Below are positions 50,517 through 59,561 of a stretch of DNA of 64,000 nucleotides, piece by piece. The stretch covers positions 186,001 through 250,000 of the forward strand of contig CAVOGJ010000003.1 in assembly GCA_963695405.1 (NCBI GenBank). The letters are read 5' to 3'. Within the stretch, counting starts at the first letter, position 1; every line of letters begins with the position of its first letter. This DNA is from CAVOGJ01 sp963695405. GTDB lineage: Bacteria; Planctomycetota; Planctomycetia; Pirellulales; Pirellulaceae. A program made the translations under genes and the position numbers. Below the pieces are notes generated by a model that saw nothing but the letters and a program-made list of their open reading frames with translations, searched no databases and was not told where the DNA came from.

Positions 50517-52202
50517 ATGAGCAAGGCGACGGTCATGAGCAACTCCCGCTGGAAAATTTGGCTTCTGTACTGCGCGATTTGGTTGACCTGCCCCTGGCCT
50601 GACCACGACGCTTGCGGCGATTTTCCGGAGCTGCTGCAGCGCATCCCCGATCAGGCAAACGCCATCATCCTGGTGAATGTCGACCGCGTTTTCCAAAGTG
50701 AAATAGCCCAGCGAGACAACTGGCGGCAAAAGTACAGCGACGAATTTGCCGCCAATCCGCTGCTCCTTCCTCCGAACGCGACACAGTTCGTCATGGCGGC
50801 CGAGCTGGAATTTCCGCAGATGGTCCCTAACTGGGAAATGGCAATCATGAACCTGTCGCTAGGAGTCGACCCGCAGAAAATCGCGGTAGAACGAGAGGGG
50901 GTCCTCGATCAGCTGAACGGGACGCAAATCGTGTGGACACCCGATGCGGCCGTCATCATGAATTCGCCGAAACAAATAACCGTCATGTCGCCCTTATCTC
51001 GCCAATCGGCCAGTCGGCTGATCAGTGACTGGCAGGACCAACGACGACCCGCATTATCGTCCTATCTGCAGGAAGCCTCAGCTTATGCCACTGCTGCAAA
51101 GACAGAAATCATTCTCGCAATCGACGTGGGTAGTGTTTTCAGCGTCCAGCACATGCAGCAACTCGTCGAGGCCTCGCGGATACTGCAGGGTATGGATGTG
51201 AAAACTTCGGCTTCCTTACTGGCCAGCATCCGCGGCGTGACGTTTGGTTGTCGAGTCACCGACAAGCTCCGCGGGGCAGTGAGGTTTGATTTTGGTGAGA
51301 ATATGGAAGTCTTCAAGGAGGTAGCTCGCCCCCTCATGCTGGAGGTGCTCGAAGAAGCAGGAGCCAGCCTCAACGAGTTTGATCAATGGGAGTGCATCGT
51401 CGCTGGCACGCGCATGCAGCTGACCGGCGACTTGACGCCTCAGAGCATGCGGCGCATGTTCAGCCTTTTTTCACTCGATTCGGTCGTACAAGACGGTGGG
51501 GCGGCGGCGACCACCGATGGCGAAGAGGGCCACGCCGGTTCGGCTGACGTCGCCTCAGGAAGCGACGCGCCACCAGCCGACAGTCCCGAAGCGCGACGGG
51601 CGGCGGCAAGAGAGGTCGCCCGCAGACGACAGGAACAACGGCGGCGCGACGTTTCGCTGAAGTATTTCCACGCGGTGAACCAATACATCGACGAAGTCGT
51701 CAACAATCATCCGGAGGACATCGCCGATATTGCCTTCTGGGTGCAGAATTACGCCCGTCGTATCAGCCGGCTCTCACGGTCCAACGTTGATCCCGAGCTG
51801 GCCGCCTATGGCAAATTTATTGCTGGCTCGTTTCAGCAGATTGTGGGAATTCTCGAAGGCGTCCAAGAACAGATCAATTATCGAGCCTCGCAAATCGATC
51901 CCACGAGCGAAGTGGAGGTGATCCAGATGCCCATCCGGCGTTTTACAACGGGCGTCCCCTTCGGATTTGGCAACGGAGTGTGGGGCCAGGGCGCCATGTT
52001 TGGGACGTACCGCGTCTTTGAGCATGCCCCGATGTATCGACAACGGCTCGATTTTGCCGCGGCTCGGAAGGAATACAATAAAATCGTCGAGCAAGAACAG
52101 GCCAAGGGGAAAAAGGAAATTCAAAAAATTCTCGCTTCCTTCGATGAGGAAGAGCAGTACATGCGGGACCGCATGACGGAGAAATACGGGGTCTCTTTTT
52201 AG
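50517..52202 (+). CDS. Large exported planctomycete hypothetical protein
   Basis: A 561-residue protein starting at ATG 50517 or the second Met at 50535 (MSNSRWKIWLLYCAIWLTCP). A signal peptide is followed by AIILVNVDRVFQSEIAQRDN and PNATQFVMAAELEFPQMVPN, a helix-strand-rich region. A low-complexity hinge (GGAAATTDGEEGHAGSADVA, ARREVARRRQEQRRR-type) follows near residue 350, then a helical domain with YFHAVNQYIDEVVNNHPEDI, and a glycine/phenylalanine-rich tail region (GVPFGFGNGVWGQGAMFGTY) and a coiled-coil end. I know similar proteins only as exported hypotheticals of this phylum. It stands next to the mannan operon but in the opposite direction. Confidence 0.65.
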   Translation: MSKATVMSNSRWKIWLLYCAIWLTCPWPDHDACGDFPELLQRIPDQANAIILVNVDRVFQSEIAQRDNWRQKYSDEFAANPLLLPPNATQFVMAAELEFPQMVPNWEMAIMNLSLGVDPQKIAVEREGVLDQLNGTQIVWTPDAAVIMNSPKQITVMSPLSRQSASRLISDWQDQRRPALSSYLQEASAYATAAKTEIILAIDVGSVFSVQHMQQLVEASRILQGMDVKTSASLLASIRGVTFGCRVTDKLRGAVRFDFGENMEVFKEVARPLMLEVLEEAGASLNEFDQWECIVAGTRMQLTGDLTPQSMRRMFSLFSLDSVVQDGGAAATTDGEEGHAGSADVASGSDAPPADSPEARRAAAREVARRRQEQRRRDVSLKYFHAVNQYIDEVVNNHPEDIADIAFWVQNYARRISRLSRSNVDPELAAYGKFIAGSFQQIVGILEGVQEQINYRASQIDPTSEVEVIQMPIRRFTTGVPFGFGNGVWGQGAMFGTYRVFEHAPMYRQRLDFAAARKEYNKIVEQEQAKGKKEIQKILASFDEEEQYMRDRMTEKYGVSF

Positions 52203-52779
52203 AAGCGGTTCCTGGCATTCATGGGTTCAGCCTCCTGCAGGCATGGCTCCCGCTTGCTTGCAAGTCACGCAAGCGCCACAGAGACAAGAAGCTTAGCGGC
52301 ACGCCGTGCGAGGTACGCCAGGATCGCCGAGGTCCGGTGGGGGTAGCCCGACGCCTTGCGTGCGGAGGAGTCGCTCGATATACTGAACAAATAATACCTA
52401 ATTCAAGTGGTCGCCAGCGACGATGGCAGAGCCACAAGACGGATAACGGGATGACGAGCGGCCTGATTTTTCTTTCTCTCTAACAGGCGACTCGAAGACG
52501 CACGAGCCGGCGCGGCGACTCGCAATTTGTGGGTTGGCTGCGGCGGTTATTTTCATGCGCCGAATTGCTAGGCATCACGCTGCCACGGAACTGGGCAGGC
52601 CTCACTGCTGCTCTGCGAGTTCGCGTTCACCGAAGCGCGACGCGGCTGCTGCTGGCAATCTCTAGAGAACGATTCTTTTTTGCAGAAACAGGTTGAGACG
52701 CAACGTTGTCAGATCACAAGCTGGCAACGTCGACCCGAGCACCGGTGTCCGCGTCCGACCGTCGAGGGAGGTCCGTGCC
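52203..52779. other. Intergenic region
   Basis: No gene is recognisable on either strand. A 7-bp stem (CGCTTGC / GCAAGCG, about 52252-52275) downstream of the exported protein gene could end its transcript but has no T-run. The promoter of the glycosyltransferase cluster must lie in the second half; I cannot point to it. Confidence 0.4.
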
Positions 52780-54012
52780 ATGAAAACACTGAAACCCGTC
52801 TTCCTCTCCACCTATCCGCCCGAAGCGTGCGGCATCGCCACATTTACGAGGGATTCGGCGGACGCCGTGGACCTGGCGGCGGGAGACGACATATCATCGA
52901 TTGCGGCCATTCAGTCCACGCTCAGGATCGTAGGCCATGATCCGCGAGTCGTCCATGTCATTGATCGCCGCGTTCCCCATGCCTATCGCCGGGCCGCGGA
53001 AGTGGTGAATGCGGGGCCCTATGATGTGGTCAGCCTGCAGCACGAATTTGGGCTCTATCCTGGCGCATGGGGCGAGCGGATCCTGGAATTTCTGCATCAT
53101 TGCAAGAAGCCCATCGTCACGACGTTGCACACCCTCTTAACGCAACCCGACGAGAAACCGCGCAGCATCATTCGCGAGATCGCTCGACATAGTCAGCGAC
53201 TGGTTGTGATGACAAACGTGGCGGCGAGACTCTTGGCGGAAGTCTACGACGTGTCGCTTTCCTCGGTGGAGGTCATACCGCACGGCGTCCCCATGGTGCC
53301 TTTTGCTCACGACCGGCGGCACAAAGAGCGGTTAGGGCTCGCCGAACGGAAGGTCATCTGCACGTTCGGGCTTATCAATCGCGGCAAGGGGCTCGAACAC
53401 ATGATCCGAGCGATGCCGGAGATCGTAGCCAAGTGTCCAGCCGCAGTCTATTTGATCGTTGGTATCACTCATCCACACGTCAAGCGACAAGAGGGGGAAG
53501 TCTATCGGGAGAGTCTGAGCGAGATGGCCGCATCTCTGGGCGTGGGGGAACATGTGCAATTTGTAAACCAGTATCTAAGTCTGGCGGAACTACTGACCCA
53601 TCTGCAAGCGTGTGATGTGTTCGTGACCCCCTACCCTGGCAAGGATCAAATCGCGAGTGGCACGATGGCATATGCCATGGCCACCGTGGGGTTGGTCGTC
53701 AGCACACCCTATTTATATGCGGAAGAGGTGCTCGCTCAGGGGCGCGGTTTGCTCGTGCCGTTCGCGAATAGCCGAGCGATGTCTGAGGCGGCACTGCGAT
53801 TGATCCAGGATACCGAACTGGCCGCGAAAACTCGCCGCTTGGCGTACGAGTACGCCAAGCCGATGTTCTGGTCCAACGTTGGGCAAAGATACCTAAGCCT
53901 GTTCGCCGAAGTCGTGGCGAACAAGAGGCACGAATCACCCCCGCCTAGCTATGTATGCAGGCAACTGATTGGTAGTGATTCACGCGCGATACTTTCCCGA
54001 GAAGAGGAATAA
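52780..54012 (+). CDS. GT4-family glycosyltransferase
   Basis: A 410-residue GT-B glycosyltransferase starting at ATG 52780 (MKTLKPVFLSTYPPEACGIA), with GGGAGG upstream. The N-terminal half has the acceptor-side loop (SLQHEFGLYPGAWGERILEF) and the C-terminal half the nucleotide-sugar site: VICTFGLINRGKGLEHMIRA, then DVFVTPYPGKDQIASGTMAYAM with the family's acidic/GTxxxA stretch. GT4 enzymes retain anomeric configuration and use GDP- or UDP-sugars. There is no membrane helix. The stop overlaps the next start (TAATG), and the same operon carries GH130 and a second GT4, so a mannose-containing product is likely. Confidence 0.85.
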   Translation: MKTLKPVFLSTYPPEACGIATFTRDSADAVDLAAGDDISSIAAIQSTLRIVGHDPRVVHVIDRRVPHAYRRAAEVVNAGPYDVVSLQHEFGLYPGAWGERILEFLHHCKKPIVTTLHTLLTQPDEKPRSIIREIARHSQRLVVMTNVAARLLAEVYDVSLSSVEVIPHGVPMVPFAHDRRHKERLGLAERKVICTFGLINRGKGLEHMIRAMPEIVAKCPAAVYLIVGITHPHVKRQEGEVYRESLSEMAASLGVGEHVQFVNQYLSLAELLTHLQACDVFVTPYPGKDQIASGTMAYAMATVGLVVSTPYLYAEEVLAQGRGLLVPFANSRAMSEAALRLIQDTELAAKTRRLAYEYAKPMFWSNVGQRYLSLFAEVVANKRHESPPPSYVCRQLIGSDSRAILSREEE

Positions 54013-55112
54013 TGTCCGAGTCCTTGCCACTGCCACTGCATCATCTTGACCGCATGACCGATACTACGGGGCTGATCCAACATGCGATCTACAGCCTACC
54101 ACGTCGAGGCAGCGGTTATACAACCGACGACAATGCTCGCGCCTTGCGATTGTGTGCCCGACTGTGGAAGGAGCAACCGAGCGGGCGGCTCTTGTCGCGC
54201 GCGTCTTGTTACTTGAGCTTTCTCGAACACGCCCGCTGTCCGACGTATGGCTTTCATAACTTTCTCAGCTTCCAACGCGATTGGCTGGATGCGGGCGGCA
54301 CTGGCGACTGCCAGGGACAAGCTGTGCTGGCGCTCGCGGAGGTCCTGTGCAGTGACTTACCCAGCGGCTTTCGAGCGTTGGCCCGTGAATTGATTCACAG
54401 TACGCTGCCGGTCTTGACTGAGTTGAGAAGCCTGAGGGCGCAGGCCTACTTGATTCAGGCGTGGGCCATGCTGCAGCGGGGCGAGGTCGAGCCGATCGGC
54501 TCCCTGGACCACATCGCCCGCCGCGCCGTCGAGCGACTGGTCGAGTGTTTCCAACGTTCGCAACGACCCGATTGGTATTGGTTCGAATCCCAACTAACGT
54601 ATGCCAACGCGGTCCTTCCGCATGCTTTATTCGACGCCGCCGAGCAATGGTCCAACGACGACTTTCTTTCGATCGCCGAGTCAAGCTTCGGTTTTCTAAA
54701 CCTTGTCACCACTGCCAATGGCGTCTTCTGGCCGATTGGCAATCAGGATTGGTATTCGCATGGAGAAGCGAAAGCGCTTTACGATCAGCAACCTTTAGAG
54801 GCATCAACGATGGCCTCCGCGGCGCTTGCGGCCAGCCGACTGCGGCCCGACATGGGGTACTTATTGATCTTCCACAGAGCGTACGCTTGGTTTCTGGGCG
54901 AAAATAGCCTTGGACAATCGCTCGTTGATCTGCCAAGCGGAGCCTGCGGTGACGGGCTGGAAAGGACGCGCGTCAATCAAAATCAAGGCGCCGAATCGAC
55001 ACTTGCTTTCCTCTGGACCGAATTAGGGCGACGAACGGCATGTGTCGATCAGGACGATTCTCCAAGTCATGCCCCCAGCAGTGAACAGTTGCAACCCGCC
55101 CATGGACCATAA
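54012..55112 (+). CDS. Alpha/alpha-toroid protein with TTDDNARAL motif
   Basis: A 366-residue all-helical protein. SLPRRGSGYTTDDNARALRL near the N-terminus is the hallmark of a family found beside GT4 and GH130 genes in many bacteria; no activity is established. The rest repeats helical pairs, for example GDCQGQAVLALAEVLCSDLP, ARRAVERLVECFQRSQR and ALAASRLRPDMGYLLIFHRA, consistent with an (alpha/alpha)6 barrel as in several glycoside hydrolases. It overlaps the preceding gene by one base and the following gene by eleven. Acid residues in the TTDDN motif could be catalytic, which is a guess. Confidence 0.7.
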   Translation: MSESLPLPLHHLDRMTDTTGLIQHAIYSLPRRGSGYTTDDNARALRLCARLWKEQPSGRLLSRASCYLSFLEHARCPTYGFHNFLSFQRDWLDAGGTGDCQGQAVLALAEVLCSDLPSGFRALARELIHSTLPVLTELRSLRAQAYLIQAWAMLQRGEVEPIGSLDHIARRAVERLVECFQRSQRPDWYWFESQLTYANAVLPHALFDAAEQWSNDDFLSIAESSFGFLNLVTTANGVFWPIGNQDWYSHGEAKALYDQQPLEASTMASAALAASRLRPDMGYLLIFHRAYAWFLGENSLGQSLVDLPSGACGDGLERTRVNQNQGAESTLAFLWTELGRRTACVDQDDSPSHAPSSEQLQPAHGP

Positions 55113-56583
55113 GTTGATCAATCTCCGGCGAACCACCACGATTTTACAGCCAGATCAGTCTCGCGTTCTTTTGCGACCCTTTAATCCAGGGGACGCATCG
55201 CGTGCGGGCCGTATCATCGGCCGCATCATGTCGCTCAACGAGCGTCAGGTTCATGGCCTCTGGGAGGAAGTGTCCGGTGACCTCTCGCAGCGACACCGAC
55301 AGATTCATCGCACCTGCCTGGAACGATATGAGCAAGTACGTGGAGACCATGTTGCGGATAGCAAATTATCCGAGACTAGGCGATTGTTGATTGGCGCCTA
55401 TTTCCTGGCCGAGTATTCACTCGAATCGGCTGCGCTATTCAATCCATCGATTGTTCCCCACCCGGACCAATCGGACTTGGCACCGGGTGCCCTGAGGTTC
55501 ATCCTCAGCCTGCGGGCCACCGGCGAGGGGCACATCTCGTCCATTACTTTCCGGACCGGCGTGATTTACGGGGACGGTCGGGTGGAAGTCAATCGACCCG
55601 CCGGTTTCCTCACAGAGCCACGCCAAATCCCCAACTCCCTCTATGTAAAGAGACTCTTTGCGCGTACGCTCCTGGAACTCGGTTTGGCGGGCGACTTCTC
55701 GGACCGCGTCCTGTGCCGACTCGACGATTCGTTTACGCTACAAATGCTACGCGACAGCCTCGACGCCGAATTGGAGGAGGCCAGGCAATCCGACGGCATA
55801 TTGCAGAACGACCAGGTCACGTCTCACGGCATGTGGTTGCTGGCCAGATCGAACTACGAGGTTCAATTCGAGCACGAGCAGCTTATTTCAGAACGTATTT
55901 TGTTCCCGGCCACTCCATCGCAGGTCAACGGTATCGAAGACGCGAGATTCGTCCGCTTCCAAAACGACGATGGTAGTTTTCTTTATTACGCAACTTTCAC
56001 GGCCTTCGATGGAAAGGTGGTGATGCCCGAATTGGTAGAGACGCGGGATTTTCTCCGTTTTCGCTTTTTCACATTGAATGGGCCGGCGGCACAGAACAAA
56101 GGCATGGCCCTCTTTCCCAGGAAGATCGATGGACGATTCGTCATGCTCGCCAGACAAGACAATGAGAGTATTTATCTAAGCTACTCAGATAACGAACACT
56201 TTTGGCATGAACGTAAAGTGCTGCTGAAGCCTACTTACCCTTGGGAATTGATCCAGATCGGCAACTGCGGCTCGCCGATTGAAACCGAAGCGGGCTGGCT
56301 GGTGCTCAGTCACGGTGTCGGTCCCATGCGGAAATACTGCATTGGCGCCTTTCTGCTGGACCGCGACCGTCCTGACAAGGTGATCGGTCGTCTAAAAGAG
56401 CCTCTGATGGTACCCAACGAGAACGAGCGGAAAGGGTATGTACCGAATGTCGTTTATACCTGCGGTGCGCTCTTACATGGCAGTCAACTCATCATCCCCT
56501 ATGGACTTGCCGATCACGCGACCGGCTTCGCGACCGTACTCGTCGACGAGGTCCTGGCCGCGATGTCCCGAGGGAAAAGATGA
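55102..56583 (+). CDS. GH130-family phosphorylase or mannosyltransferase-like protein
   Basis: A 493-residue GH130-type propeller with a longer N-terminal helical part than the mannan-operon copy (342 residues). I start it at ATG 55102 (MDHKLINLRRTTTILQPDQS), overlapping the upstream gene by 11 bases, because the 55042 ATG lies far inside that gene. GIEDARFVRFQNDDGSFLYY is the catalytic-acid region; PWELIQIGNCGSPIETEAGW, WLVLSHGVGPMRKYCIGAFL and KGYVPNVVYTCGALLHGSQL are the GH130 C-terminal blades. A GH130 among glycosyltransferases points to synthesis or turnover of a beta-mannoside rather than polysaccharide breakdown. It overlaps the next gene by four bases (ATGA). Confidence 0.85.
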   Translation: MDHKLINLRRTTTILQPDQSRVLLRPFNPGDASRAGRIIGRIMSLNERQVHGLWEEVSGDLSQRHRQIHRTCLERYEQVRGDHVADSKLSETRRLLIGAYFLAEYSLESAALFNPSIVPHPDQSDLAPGALRFILSLRATGEGHISSITFRTGVIYGDGRVEVNRPAGFLTEPRQIPNSLYVKRLFARTLLELGLAGDFSDRVLCRLDDSFTLQMLRDSLDAELEEARQSDGILQNDQVTSHGMWLLARSNYEVQFEHEQLISERILFPATPSQVNGIEDARFVRFQNDDGSFLYYATFTAFDGKVVMPELVETRDFLRFRFFTLNGPAAQNKGMALFPRKIDGRFVMLARQDNESIYLSYSDNEHFWHERKVLLKPTYPWELIQIGNCGSPIETEAGWLVLSHGVGPMRKYCIGAFLLDRDRPDKVIGRLKEPLMVPNENERKGYVPNVVYTCGALLHGSQLIIPYGLADHATGFATVLVDEVLAAMSRGKR

Positions 56584-57683
56584 ATCCGGTAGCTGCTTGC
56601 CAGAAACGAATCGCCATCCTCTCCCCCGTCGCCTGGCGGACACCTCCGCGTCAATACGGGGCTTGGGAAACCGTCGCCGGAAATATCGCCGCCGGGCTCG
56701 TTTCTCGCGGTTGGGACGTCACGCTATTCGCCACCGGTGACTCGGTTACGACGGCCCAACTGAGTGCGGTCGTGCCCCGGGGATACGAGGAAGATGCCGC
56801 CGTCGACCCGAAGGTGGCCGAGTATCTGCACATCTCGGCGGCCTTTGAGCGTGCTGACGAATTTGACTTGATCCACAGCCACTATGATTTCATGGCGCTG
56901 ACGTACTCACGGTTGGTCCACACCCCAGTTCTGACGACGATCCACGGCTTCTCCTCTCCGCAGATCATGCAGGTCTACGACAAGTATCGTGATGGTTACT
57001 TCGTCTCCATTAGTGACTCGGACCGTGCCCCGCGATTGAATTATCTGAGTACTGTCTACAACGGAATCGATTGTTCGCTCTATCCGCAGCGTGCAGCGCG
57101 TGGCGACCAGCTCATTTTTCTCGGTCGTATTCATCCTGACAAAGGCGTCCATCTGGCCATCGAAGTGGCTCGTCGGAGCGGGTTGCCCCTTCTGATCGCG
57201 GGAATTATTCAGGATGAGGCATACTTCCGTGAGCAGGTGGAACCGCATCTTGATGATCGATCGATTCGCTATATCGGATCGGTAGACGTCGCAGGAAAAA
57301 ATGCTCTCTTCGCCAGCGCTCTCGGATTGCTCCACTTGAATACGATCCCGGAACGCTTTGGCTTGGTGTTAGCCGAGGCGAACGCCGCCGGTGTACCGGT
57401 GATCGCCATGGACCTGGGCTCGTGCGGCGAAGTGATCGAAGACGGACGAACAGGTTTCCTGGTCAACGGGGTCGACGAAGCCGTCCGCGTGCTGCCGCAA
57501 CTGTCACAGATCGATGGTTCGGTATGCCGTCAACGCGTCGAGACTCGATTCTCTGTCGACACGATGGTGGCTGGATACGAGAGCGTCTACGAAACAATCT
57601 TCCAAGCGGAAGCGCGCAAGCAGGACGTTCCTACGACGTCGCGATTCAATCTTGGGAATATCAGCGAGAAGAGGACCACTTAG
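56580..57683 (+). CDS. GT4-family glycosyltransferase
   Basis: A 367-residue GT-B glycosyltransferase. The N-terminal sugar-nucleotide-side opening RIAILSPVAWRTPPRQYGAW is typical of the WcaE/GT4 'glycogen-synthase-like' group, and FDLIHSHYDFMALTYSRLVH and TTIHGFSSPQIMQVYDKYRD follow. The C-terminal domain has DQLIFLGRIHPDKGVHLAIE and the catalytic EX7E-type region LNTIPERFGLVLAEANAAGVPVIA (key residues E, E, G). It starts inside the end of the GH130 gene. The start ATG 56580 is fixed by that overlap. Acceptor and donor cannot be read from the sequence. Confidence 0.88.
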   Translation: MNPVAACQKRIAILSPVAWRTPPRQYGAWETVAGNIAAGLVSRGWDVTLFATGDSVTTAQLSAVVPRGYEEDAAVDPKVAEYLHISAAFERADEFDLIHSHYDFMALTYSRLVHTPVLTTIHGFSSPQIMQVYDKYRDGYFVSISDSDRAPRLNYLSTVYNGIDCSLYPQRAARGDQLIFLGRIHPDKGVHLAIEVARRSGLPLLIAGIIQDEAYFREQVEPHLDDRSIRYIGSVDVAGKNALFASALGLLHLNTIPERFGLVLAEANAAGVPVIAMDLGSCGEVIEDGRTGFLVNGVDEAVRVLPQLSQIDGSVCRQRVETRFSVDTMVAGYESVYETIFQAEARKQDVPTTSRFNLGNISEKRTT

Positions 57684-57941
57684 ATGGATTACATCCTACA
57701 AGGCCGTCTGTATCAGTATCAACCGCCGAACCAGAGTACGCCGACCTTGGCTCAGCCCGGGTCAGCAGCGAAGCTGTTGGTCATGACCGAGAGACATCGA
57801 TCGGGCCAGCCCATTCACGATCCGGGCGATGCAGCGTTCATCACGACGGTCGCTGCCAGATTCCATCGGTCACTTGAACCGCTCCAAGTTGAGGAGCAGT
57901 CAAGCGACGAAAGAATTCTGGCGGCTGTGCTGGCCGGGTAA
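57684..57941 (+). CDS. Small hypothetical protein coupled to the glycosyltransferase operon
   Basis: An 85-residue frame whose ATG (57684) directly follows the TAG stop of the GT4 gene. It reads MDYILQGRLYQYQPPNQSTP and ends in SSDERILAAVLAG, soluble, no signal or membrane helix. I recognise no family. The immediate abutment to a coupled operon is the only support that it is a real gene; a random frame is possible. Downstream, 57958-57980 can fold into an imperfect hairpin (CCGCCTCAT / ATGAGCGG) between convergent genes. Confidence 0.45.
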   Translation: MDYILQGRLYQYQPPNQSTPTLAQPGSAAKLLVMTERHRSGQPIHDPGDAAFITTVAARFHRSLEPLQVEEQSSDERILAAVLAG

Positions 57942-58167
57942 GCCGCCCGGTCTCTGCCCGCCTCATCGGCCAATGAGCGGATGCCGCCGGCGTCAAGGAC
58001 GCACGTGATGAAAATCGCCACAATCGCCGCAGCGTACGATTAGCTTTTCGACAAGCAGCCGCTTTCTGGGCGAGATTTTCCAAACCGCCGCATCGAAACG
58101 ATACCGTGAGCCGCATCCTTCTGATGAGAACGTGCTTCCGTTTCCAAGTCAGCGATGAGGTCAGCGA

Positions 58168-59301
58168 TTAGTATTGCCGGTAACGAAACAATACCGCCAT
58201 ACCCTGACCACCGCCAACGCACAGGCTGGCGATTCCAAGCGCGTCTACCTCGTTCCGCTGCGCCAAACGATCGTGCAGCGTCATCACCAGCCTCAGCCCC
58301 GTGGCGCCGAGCGGGTGACCGAGTGCCATGGCGCCTCCCCAGTCATTGATGCGATCCACCGGCAGCTGCAGCTCTTCCGACGAGGCAAGCACCTGGATGG
58401 CAAATGCTTCATTGATTTCATAGGCCGCAATATCGCGGGGGCCTAAATTGTGGCGAGCAAAGATCTTTTGAATCGCAGGCACAGGCCCCATCCCCATGAC
58501 TTCGGGTGCCACGTGCGCCACCGCGGTGTCGACGATTTCCAGTCCGTGTTTCACGCCAAGTTTCGCCGCCGCCTGTGACTCGAGGACCCAACCGCTTGTC
58601 GCGCCATCGGTGAGCGGCGAGCTGGTCGCGGCCGTGACGATGCCGTCCGCACCGAAGGCGGGGGTCAAGCTGGCCATTTTTTCACGATTCGCTGGAAAGC
58701 GGATAAACTCGTCGCGATCCACCAAGTAGGGGTGAATCTGCTGCGCGTAGTCGCCTCGCTCGTAGGCCAGGTGCGCTTTCTCGTGGCTCGAAACCGCCAG
58801 CTCTTCTTGTAACGCTCGCGTCAGATGAGGATATCGCTGCGCCACTTCCTCAGCCGTTTCCCCCATGTTGATATAGGCCTGGGGAGCCACCTGCTTGATA
58901 CGCTCCGACTCGGAAAAATTGGCACCCCGCCGCGGAATGCGACTCATCGATTCGACCCCGGCGACCAGGTACACGCTGCCGCGAGCACAAGCCACATAGG
59001 CAGCAGCCATGGATAGGGCCTCGAGACTGCTCGCGCAGAGCCGATTGACAGTGGCGGCGGGTACCGCGAGTTTCGTACCGAGCGCTGCCATCCGCGCCAC
59101 ATTGAATCCCTGTTCGCCTTCCGGATAGGCCGTGCCGACGATCAGGTCTTCGATGCCTGCCGACACGAACGCCGGATGGCAGTTGACTTGGGCTTGCAGC
59201 AATTCGACGAGCAAATCGTCGGCTCGAACATCCTTGTAGGCCCCCTTAAAGGCTCTTCCAAACGGGGTGCGTTTTCCGGCAAGAAAGACGGCTTGTTTCA
59301 T
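58168..59301 (-). CDS. Acetyl-CoA acetyltransferase-type thiolase
   Basis: A 377-residue thiolase starting at ATG 59301 (MKQAVFLAGKRTPFGRAFKG). The nucleophile cysteine is in NRLCASSLEALSMA, the active-site histidine in GGAMALGHPLGATGLRLVM and the second cysteine in ASLCVGGGQGMAVLF, so it is catalytically complete. It would cleave a 3-ketoacyl-CoA to acetyl-CoA and a shorter acyl-CoA, or run in reverse. It is the last gene of the minus-strand operon with the KamA-like enzyme, CoA-transferase and aminotransferases, consistent with the final cleavage step. A gap of 260 bases separates it from the CoA-transferase B gene. Confidence 0.88.
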   Translation of the reverse strand: MKQAVFLAGKRTPFGRAFKGAYKDVRADDLLVELLQAQVNCHPAFVSAGIEDLIVGTAYPEGEQGFNVARMAALGTKLAVPAATVNRLCASSLEALSMAAAYVACARGSVYLVAGVESMSRIPRRGANFSESERIKQVAPQAYINMGETAEEVAQRYPHLTRALQEELAVSSHEKAHLAYERGDYAQQIHPYLVDRDEFIRFPANREKMASLTPAFGADGIVTAATSSPLTDGATSGWVLESQAAAKLGVKHGLEIVDTAVAHVAPEVMGMGPVPAIQKIFARHNLGPRDIAAYEINEAFAIQVLASSEELQLPVDRINDWGGAMALGHPLGATGLRLVMTLHDRLAQRNEVDALGIASLCVGGGQGMAVLFRYRQY

Positions 59302-59561
59302 GATGTTACTTTGATGCGTGCGGAAAGTTGACGGATAGCTACAAGCCATTCATTGAGTCGTTAATCTCTTCCCTGCCGTCGATCATTCTCAAGGTTTTCG
59401 CGCTACTCTGCAACAGATGTCCACGCATCCCCCACTCGCAAGTCGTGCGATCGGACATCGGCCGCAGAACGTTGGCTGGCAGTTTCACTGCGACTCGGCA
59501 AAAGGGGCGCTCGCCTGGCAGCAATCACGAATCACGTGAGCATGGAAGATCGGGGCAATGA

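Noticed and set aside
54575..54595. GGTTCGAATCC resembling a tRNA T-loop
   Set aside because: It is within the helical-protein gene in frame (coding WFES), and no acceptor stem or anticodon arm can be formed around it.
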